From assembly GCA_025054735.1 (NCBI GenBank), contig JANWZG010000292.1, forward strand, positions 1-5,212: DNA of 5,212 nt, in the 5' to 3' direction. The position numbers were made by a program, and so were the translations under genes. The notes beneath the pieces were generated by a model. That model worked only from the letters and a program-made list of their open reading frames with translations. It did not search any database and had not been told where the DNA came from. Below, in pieces: positions 1 through 4,428 of the stretch. The DNA comes from Cyanobacteriota bacterium. Lineage in GTDB: Bacteria; Cyanobacteriota; Cyanobacteriia; SKYG9. The first letter of the stretch is position 1; each line of letters starts with the position of its first letter.

Positions 1-168
1 GATTGTAATGTTTGGCACAAATCGCCCATCCATAACATCCACATGAATCCAGTCAGCCCCTGCCTTATCTACTGCACGAATTTCATCTCCCAATCGGCTA
101 AAATCGGCAGATAAGATGGAAGGAGCAATCACAACAGACTTAGGGGATGCGCCAGTAGCTTGAGTCAT
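1..168 (-). CDS. rpe: Ribulose-phosphate 3-epimerase, N-terminal part (cut by window edge)
   Basis: Interconverts D-ribulose 5-phosphate and D-xylulose 5-phosphate in the Calvin cycle and the oxidative pentose phosphate pathway, in the cytosol. Only the first 56 codons are present; the family is usually about 220-235 residues, so the rest lies left of base 1. The translation runs from an ATG at 168-166 and contains APSILSADFSRLG (residues 15-27), the first beta strand of the TIM barrel with its active-site Ser. It then has WIHVDVMDGRFVPNIT (40-55). In that block H42 and D44 match the metal-binding His and Asp of the family, and M46 belongs to the active-site methionine set. The short extension before the conserved core is normal in cyanobacterial Rpe. 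The best ribosome-binding candidate, GAGG, lies about 13 bases upstream, which is rather far. The gene is divergent from the S8 peptidase gene. Family assignment is secure. Confidence 0.95.
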   Translation of the reverse strand, partial: MTQATGASPKSVVIAPSILSADFSRLGDEIRAVDKAGADWIHVDVMDGRFVPNITI

Positions 169-203
169 GGTAGCCAGATATCCTCTATATAAGCGTCGGG
201 TTA

Positions 204-209
204 AGTATA
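204..209 (-). promoter_or_regulatory. Candidate -10 element for rpe
   Basis: On the minus strand these bases read TATACT, a 5/6 match to the sigma-70 type -10 box, 35 bases upstream of the rpe start. No good -35 box sits 16-18 bases further upstream (the hexamer there is CAAATT). A second AT-rich option, TTATAT, lies nearer the gene. This is a motif-only call. Confidence 0.25.
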
Positions 210-229
210 TTAAGTGTCAGGCTGAGAAT

Positions 230-263
230 TTGATAGAGCTAGTGCTAAGTTGCGCTAACTTGG
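230..263 (+). promoter_or_regulatory. Candidate promoter/operator region of the S8 peptidase gene
   Basis: TTGATA (230-235, 5/6 to a -35 box) is followed after 18 bases by GCTAAC (254-259, only 3/6 to a -10 box). The putative -10 lies inside a 10-bp imperfect tandem repeat, GCTAAGTTGC then GCTAACTTGG (244-253 and 254-263, 8/10 identical). The same bases contain the inverted repeat AAGTT-GCGCT-AACTT (247-261). The 161-base divergent spacer holds no gene, so promoters for both rpe and the peptidase must lie here or inside the genes. The repeat structure is plainly visible; its regulatory role is inferred. Confidence 0.25.
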
Positions 264-329
264 TGAAGGTTTCGCCATAGGATGTCGTAATCAGTTTAAC
301 AAAAGTTTGTACCGAATTGTTTCCCTACT

Positions 330-1979
330 ATGTACTCTTCTCAGAATCGTAGCCTTATAGCATTGATAACCATTGCTGGCCTTGGCACAGTTAACGCTAT
401 TTGGTTGCCTCTGGCAACAGCTAATAGTTCGATTCGACGGTCTAGCTCAATCGGCGAGGCTGGGATCAATGCTCTCGTGTTGCACCAGGAACCCTATAAC
501 TTGCGGGGACGTAAGATTGCGATTGGTCAAGTTGAGATTGGACGGCCTGGACGATTTGGGGTTGATAAGACCACTGCTCCTCGACAGAACCGTTCTGTTT
601 CCGTAGAGCGAGTTTTTTTCCGAGATGCACCTCCTAAAGTTGGGGCTAACCTGGACTCCCATGCTCAAAATGTCGCTAGCATTATGATTAGCAACAGCAA
701 AGAAGCCCCCGGTGTAGCCCCAGCCGCTAGACTTTATGCTTCAGCAGTGGGTACGTTGCGGCGTAGCGGACAACCAGAGGAATGCTTGGCCTCTCAGCAT
801 GTAGCGCTGCAAAATGGTGGAGATGTTCGAGCAATTAACTTTAGCTTTGGTGAGTCCTTGCGAGAAGACCCGCGAGAAGGTGCTCTGCTGGATGGTAATG
901 CTCTACTAACGCAATGTGTAGACTGGTCTAGCCGAGTGCATAATGTGCTGTACGTGGTTGCTGGTAACCAAGGGAAAGGCGGTATCCCTATCCCTACGGA
1001 TAATTACAACGGCATTAATGTTGCCTATACAACCCGTGTCAATGGTGTATTCAGCCGGGTTGACATTGCGAACTTGGGTGATCCTGCGGCGGGCATTCCT
1101 GATCGGATTATAGGTCGAGAAGCCAACCTTGGTGCTCGACGAGCGATCGGCTTGTTAGCTCCTGGCAACGCTATTACTGTTATTAATCCCGATGGTCGGC
1201 TTACGGAAACTAGCGGCACTAGCTTTGCAACCCCCCATGTGACTGCAACTGTTGCTCTGCTTCAGGAGTTTGGCGATCGTCAGCTTAGCAAGCGCCAACC
1301 CAACTGGACTGTGGATGCTCGCCGTCATGAAGTGATGAAGGCTGTGCTTCTCAATGCAGCCGACAAGCTGATGGATGCTGGTAATGGGTTGGCTCTGGGA
1401 ATGCAGCGCACTGTGGTTGATCGCAGTGGACGCACATGGTTAGAATCTGATGCCTACCGTGATCCCAACATTCCCCTCAATATTCAGATGGGAACAGGTC
1501 ATCTCAATGCCTTTCGAGCTTATCAACAGTTTAGTGCTGGACAATGGCAGTCTGACAGTCTTGCACCAGCGATCGGCTGGGACTATAGCGTAGTTTCTGC
1601 TGCTAACACTGCTACGGAACCACAATTTCGAGACTACGTGCTCAAACAGCCCCTGCAAAAAGGCAGCTATATTTCTGTGACCCTAGCGTGGAATCGCCAA
1701 GTGGACTTAATTGATACCAATGGCAATCAACAGTATGACTTGGGGGAAAGCTTTCGCGATCGTGGATTAAACAACCTAAATCTCTACCTGATGCGAATAG
1801 ATGATACTAGCAATTCTCAGGCTATTTGGGCATCAACCAGTGACGTAGACAGCGTAGAGCACCTGTTTTACCAGATTCCCGCAACAGGGCGGTATAAAAT
1901 TCGAGTTCAATACCAGACCCAAGTGAACGACGCTACCCAACCCTATGGGATTGCTTGGTGGTCAGTACCCTCGCAGTAA
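330..1979 (+). CDS. Secreted subtilisin-like S8 family serine peptidase with atypical Asp site
   Basis: A 549-residue exported serine endopeptidase of the subtilase clan. Residues 1-31 form a signal peptide, with a hydrophobic stretch from about 9 to 29 and likely cleavage after ATA at 31 or NA at 23. There is no room for a long inhibitor prodomain before the catalytic core, which starts near 60. Core motifs: GQVEIGRPG (66-74) where subtilases have the DTG Asp motif; SHAQNVAS (110-117) with catalytic His H111; VAGNQG (210-215) with oxyanion Asn N213; GTSFATPHV (296-304) with nucleophile S298. The Asp position holds E69. Only two cysteines are seen (C152, C196), so a disulfide is possible. Residues about 415-549 look like the C-terminal beta-sandwich of KP-43-like subtilases: SVTLAW (449-454), LNNLNLYL (480-487) and GRYKIRV (520-526). 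They include an EF-hand-like loop at 462-473. The ATG at 330 is the only start that keeps the signal peptide, and no clear Shine-Dalgarno precedes it. Substrate is unknown. Confidence 0.88.
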   Translation: MYSSQNRSLIALITIAGLGTVNAIWLPLATANSSIRRSSSIGEAGINALVLHQEPYNLRGRKIAIGQVEIGRPGRFGVDKTTAPRQNRSVSVERVFFRDAPPKVGANLDSHAQNVASIMISNSKEAPGVAPAARLYASAVGTLRRSGQPEECLASQHVALQNGGDVRAINFSFGESLREDPREGALLDGNALLTQCVDWSSRVHNVLYVVAGNQGKGGIPIPTDNYNGINVAYTTRVNGVFSRVDIANLGDPAAGIPDRIIGREANLGARRAIGLLAPGNAITVINPDGRLTETSGTSFATPHVTATVALLQEFGDRQLSKRQPNWTVDARRHEVMKAVLLNAADKLMDAGNGLALGMQRTVVDRSGRTWLESDAYRDPNIPLNIQMGTGHLNAFRAYQQFSAGQWQSDSLAPAIGWDYSVVSAANTATEPQFRDYVLKQPLQKGSYISVTLAWNRQVDLIDTNGNQQYDLGESFRDRGLNNLNLYLMRIDDTSNSQAIWASTSDVDSVEHLFYQIPATGRYKIRVQYQTQVNDATQPYGIAWWSVPSQ

Positions 1980-1984
1980 TGTAA

Positions 1985-2002
1985 ACCTTCTCTAGGAGAG
2001 GT
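1985..2002 (+). terminator. Weak stem-loop after the S8 peptidase gene
   Basis: ACCT, a bulged T, then CTC pair with GAG and AGGT around a TAG loop, giving a 7-bp stem five bases after the stop codon. No run of T follows, so it is not a classical intrinsic terminator. It could be a weak pause site or an mRNA-stabilising hairpin. The stem is visible; its function is inferred. Confidence 0.3.
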
Positions 2003-2006
2003 GCTG

Positions 2007-2036
2007 TTGACGAGCGATTGTATCCTACAGTAGAAC
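2007..2036 (+). promoter_or_regulatory. Candidate promoter of the small exported-protein gene
   Basis: TTGACG (2007-2012, 5/6 to a -35 box) and TAGAAC (2031-2036, 4/6 to a -10 box) are 18 bases apart. They would start a transcript near 2043, about 35 bases before the start codon. A perfect TTGACA at 2049-2054 has no usable -10 at the right distance. This is a motif-only call, and co-transcription with the peptidase gene across the 98-base gap is equally possible. Confidence 0.25.
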
Positions 2037-2077
2037 CGTAATGGATTGTTGACATTGCTAATAAACAGCTTGAATGT

Positions 2078-2536
2078 ATGAGGATGAACGTTAAGCATCT
2101 AGCTATCGCTGGTTTGGGAGTTCTGGGTATTGTTACTCCAGTGGCAACAACGGCTGCTCCGCAGAGTCAAACAATTCAAGTTGCCCAAATGCCTGAAACA
2201 CGCCCACCCATAGCAGTAGTTAACCCTAACAAGCCCATCCGGATTCGCGTTATCAATAACGCCAAAGTTGATATTGTTACCGTGCTATTACAACCGGCAT
2301 CTTCTGAGCGGTACGCAAGGCCCAAAGAGACAGTGACATTTGGTGTAGCTCATACTCAGTTTCTGCCAGTACCCATCAACTTGGTGATTTACACTAACGA
2401 TGCTGATGCCCATATTAATTCCGGCATTACCGTAATAGATAATGAGATTATTGTTACAGTTGTCTCTACGTTGGCCACCACAGGGCCATCACGAGTTGTC
2501 AATGTAGCCACGAATGGTGCAGTCTATAAGGACTAA
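2078..2536 (+). CDS. Small exported protein of unknown function
   Basis: A 152-residue protein I do not recognise as a named family. Residues 1-27 are a typical signal peptide: basic start with R2 and K6, a hydrophobic run from about 8 to 22, and small residues ATTAA at 23-27. Cleavage is likely near 26-27 or a little later, around VAQ at 35-37. The mature part of about 115-125 residues has no cysteine and no second membrane segment. It is rich in alternating beta-type stretches such as IRIRVIN (54-60), INLVIYTND (100-108) and EIIVTVVST (123-131), suggesting a small periplasmic or secreted beta-sandwich. The start is either the ATG at 2078 or an in-frame ATG two codons later (2084); neither has a clear ribosome-binding site. 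It lies 98 bases after the S8 peptidase gene on the same strand, so the two may be expressed together. The coding call is firm (signal peptide, open frame, no competing frame); the function is unknown. Confidence 0.8.
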   Translation: MRMNVKHLAIAGLGVLGIVTPVATTAAPQSQTIQVAQMPETRPPIAVVNPNKPIRIRVINNAKVDIVTVLLQPASSERYARPKETVTFGVAHTQFLPVPINLVIYTNDADAHINSGITVIDNEIIVTVVSTLATTGPSRVVNVATNGAVYKD

Positions 2537-2589
2537 TAACCATTGCTGATGTCAATTCTCCACAAGCCAGCGACATTAACCCTTTAGTT

Positions 2590-2619
2590 CGTAGTAGGGA
2601 CTTAAGTCCTCACTATACG
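2590..2619. repeat. Palindromic hairpin element between convergent genes
   Basis: GGACTTAAGTCC (2598-2609) is a perfect 12-base palindrome. The stem continues outward: TAGT (2592-2595) pairs with ACTA (2612-2615), with one A-C mismatch and one G-T wobble between the two helices. Both flanking genes end towards it (stop codons at 2536 and 2651), so it may act as a bidirectional terminator or transcript-end structure, although no T-run follows on either strand. Its form (GTAGT, a G-rich arm, CTTAAG, a C-rich arm, ACTA) resembles dispersed palindromic repeats I recall from many cyanobacterial genomes. I see only this copy in the window, so the dispersed-repeat reading rests on memory. Confidence 0.5.
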
Positions 2620-2650
2620 CTGTCCGTAGCCATAGCATGGAGAAGTGGTG

Positions 2651-3802
2651 TTAGGTGAAAATGGCACCCCGCTGACGCAGGGTTGAGCGAGTAGCCTCAG
2701 ACAAGCCTGTAACCTCGCTAAAGTAAGCATTCTCAAGACGAGCGTTGCTCCAATCTACGCCATCAATGGCAACACGGGCGATCGTGGCATTGCTAAGGTT
2801 TGCCCCCTGAAGGATGGCTCCACGCAGGTACACACCCGTGAGATCGCTGCTACTCAGATTGCTGTAACTGAGGTTAGCTTGGGTAAAGTTAGCGCCGATT
2901 GCGTAGGCTCCCACAAGGTTAGCGCCAGTCAAGTTAGCATGACTGAGCATAGCATGGGGAAGCTTAGTGCGGAGGTCAGTGTCTGACAGGTCAGCACCAG
3001 AGAGATTAACATAGCGCAGGTTGGCGTTGCTCAGGATAGCATGGGCAAGACAAGCATCACTGAGGTTGGCGTGGCTGAGGTCGGCTAGGGTGAGGTCGGC
3101 TGATGACAAGCGGGCAGAGGTCAACATAGCACCCCGCAGGTTTGCCGATGAAAGATTAGCCTGGGCAAGGTTGGTCTGGTGCAAATTAGCTTGGTTCAGA
3201 TTGGCGCCACTAAGATTAATGCCACGCAAATCTAGCCCGGCTAAATCTTCGCTGAGGTTGATTCCCAAGGTCTTGGCTAGGGTAGTGCTTTCACCAGGCT
3301 TCAGTGCTCTCAGCATCCGTTGCAACAGCTCAGCGCGCCGATCGTAACTAGCCCGCCGATGCTCACAGTCTCCAATGGCAGCATAGGCCAAATGCAAGCG
3401 TTTGAGGGTCTGTTGAGTCAGGCGTTGCTCAGCTAAGGTGTCTTCGGACAACTGGGAAAGGTGCTGCTGATAGTAGTCAATGGCAGTGGTGTAGTCTTGA
3501 CGAGCGTAATGGGCGTTGCCCAAATTTAGGATTGCATTGAGCAGGCTGGTACGATCGTTAAGTTGCTGAGCAATCGCTAGTTGTTGTTGACAATGGACGA
3601 TCGCTTGAGTGTAGTCACCCAATGCGTAGTAGGCAGCTCCCAAGTTACCCAAAGCGGCTGCCTCTCGCTGCAAGTTATTTTCCATGCGGCTAACTACTAC
3701 GGCTGTTTGCCACATTTCTAAAGCCAAGTGAATTTGCTTGGCCTGATAATGTTGAATGCCCTCTTGAATCAACCGACTGGCTTCACTAGCAGCAACACTC
3801 AT
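2651..3802 (-). CDS. TPR and pentapeptide-repeat protein
   Basis: A 383-residue, probably cytosolic protein with an alpha-helical repeat half and a beta-solenoid half. Residues about 10-120 hold three TPR-like units; the clearest are GNLGAAYYALGDYTQAI (52-68) and NLGNAHYARQDYTTAI (93-108). A helical linker follows to about 180. Residues 187-365 are some 36 tandem pentapeptides of the A(D/N)LXX type (SGANLNQANL style), expected to fold as a right-handed quadrilateral beta-helix. The tail, LSEATRSTLRQRGAIFT, is a common cap for such proteins. One unit, LRTK (277-280), has four residues instead of five. I chose the ATG at 3802 because AGGGGAG sits 8 bases before it and the TPR region begins directly after. 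An in-frame ATG at 3829 would add nine residues and overlap the upstream stop codon (TAATG), but has no good ribosome-binding site. TPR modules usually bind proteins; the actual partner is unknown. It is the last gene of the folD-DUF4330 cluster. Confidence 0.88.
   Translation of the reverse strand: MSVAASEASRLIQEGIQHYQAKQIHLALEMWQTAVVVSRMENNLQREAAALGNLGAAYYALGDYTQAIVHCQQQLAIAQQLNDRTSLLNAILNLGNAHYARQDYTTAIDYYQQHLSQLSEDTLAEQRLTQQTLKRLHLAYAAIGDCEHRRASYDRRAELLQRMLRALKPGESTTLAKTLGINLSEDLAGLDLRGINLSGANLNQANLHQTNLAQANLSSANLRGAMLTSARLSSADLTLADLSHANLSDACLAHAILSNANLRYVNLSGADLSDTDLRTKLPHAMLSHANLTGANLVGAYAIGANFTQANLSYSNLSSSDLTGVYLRGAILQGANLSNATIARVAIDGVDWSNARLENAYFSEVTGLSEATRSTLRQRGAIFT
2708..3244 (-). 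repeat. Pentapeptide-repeat coding array (15-base period)
   Basis: Inside the TPR/pentapeptide gene, this stretch encodes about 36 consecutive five-residue units with Leu (or Phe, Ile, Trp) at the central position and Ala/Asn/Asp two and one residues before it. At DNA level it shows as a degenerate 15-base repeat with recurring GTTAGC or GGTTGGC on the plus strand. The register holds from 3244 to 2975, shifts by one codon at 2974-2963, then holds to 2708. It is a protein-level repeat, not a mobile or non-coding one. Confidence 0.85.
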
Positions 3803-3810
3803 GGCAAACT

Positions 3811-3817
3811 CTCCCCT
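3811..3817 (-). promoter_or_regulatory. Shine-Dalgarno site that sets the TPR/pentapeptide start
   Basis: On the minus strand this reads AGGGGAG, 8 bases before the ATG at 3802-3800. It is the strongest ribosome-binding site in the window and lies just after the upstream DUF4330 stop codon (3831-3829). It argues for the downstream ATG over the overlapping ATG at 3829. Confidence 0.65.
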
Positions 3818-3828
3818 AGTTGCCAACA

Positions 3829-4359
3829 TTAACTCTGTACGCGGACATCGACAATGCCGCCGGTAACGTTGTAGGTTGTGCCCTCTAGCTCTACTTGGTT
3901 GGCGATTTTAAGTTTTGCAGTGCCGATCACTGTACCACCATCAGTCACTTGAGCAGAGCCAGTGAGGGTGAATAACAAGTCACTCAAGTATTCCGCCTCT
4001 GGGCGAGGATCTGGCAAGGCAACAACTTTGCCGTCAGGTTGGGGTACGGCTACAGTGCGCGGCAGTACTTTGACCGCCTTGATGGTCATCTTGCCAGCAG
4101 GTTGATTGCGCACGACGATATTGACAGTCTTGGAACCTTCTATATCCTTGATAAACCCGCTGGGATTAGAGGAACTGATGCCCCGGACAATCACATCCAC
4201 TTCCACCGTTTTCGCCTTGGCCCCAACTTGAGCGATCGACCCCGATGTGCCAGGAAAGAAAAAGATCCCAATAATTACCATCAGAATGACCAAGGCAGCA
4301 CCAATGTCAAGGATGCTAATTTTGCCAAACAACCGACCTTGTTGATCTACTAGAGCCAT
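3829..4359 (-). CDS. DUF4330 single-pass membrane protein
   Basis: A 176-residue protein that fits the cyanobacterial DUF4330 family, whose function is not established. The opening, MALVDQQGRLFGKISILD (1-18), is the family's typical short cytoplasmic N-terminus. One membrane segment follows at about 17-36, ending in GIFFFPGTSGS (31-41). The remaining 135 or so residues should face the periplasm or lumen. They are mostly beta-type, for example TVEVDVIVRG (51-60) and TVNIVVRNQPAG (78-89), and end in GGIVDVRVQS. Length matches the full-length family as I know it, with no sign of truncation. The ATG at 4359 starts the conserved block; no strong Shine-Dalgarno is seen. It lies 69 bases after folD and 26 bases before the TPR/pentapeptide start on the same strand, so co-transcription is likely. 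A lone TATGAT (minus strand, 4404-4399) in the gap could be a -10 box but lacks a -35 partner. Confidence 0.85.
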   Translation of the reverse strand: MALVDQQGRLFGKISILDIGAALVILMVIIGIFFFPGTSGSIAQVGAKAKTVEVDVIVRGISSSNPSGFIKDIEGSKTVNIVVRNQPAGKMTIKAVKVLPRTVAVPQPDGKVVALPDPRPEAEYLSDLLFTLTGSAQVTDGGTVIGTAKLKIANQVELEGTTYNVTGGIVDVRVQS

Positions 4360-4428
4360 AGTTTCAACGGGTAATCAACTGGAGTTCACATTCTCAGCAT
4401 CATACAAGACTTCGACCCCAATCGCGCC

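Noticed and set aside
169..329. Search for an NtcA site (GTA-N8-TAC) in the divergent spacer
   Set aside because: No match with the correct 8-base spacing was seen.
2049..2054. Perfect TTGACA upstream of the small exported-protein gene
   Set aside because: At 16-18 bases downstream there is only GAATGT-like sequence, and the resulting transcript would begin inside the start region. It is likely chance.
2630..2640. CCAT-AGC-ATGG small hairpin just downstream of the TPR/pentapeptide stop codon (minus-strand direction)
   Set aside because: A four-base-pair stem with no T-run is too weak to call a terminator.
3021..3347. 108-codon open frame on the plus strand
   Set aside because: It is the antisense shadow of the pentapeptide array; its Arg/Leu/Ala-rich repetitive product mirrors the 15-base repeat and has no family features.
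4039..4353. 104-codon open frame opposite the DUF4330 gene
   Set aside because: It lies entirely within the well-supported DUF4330 coding region on the opposite strand, with no family similarity.
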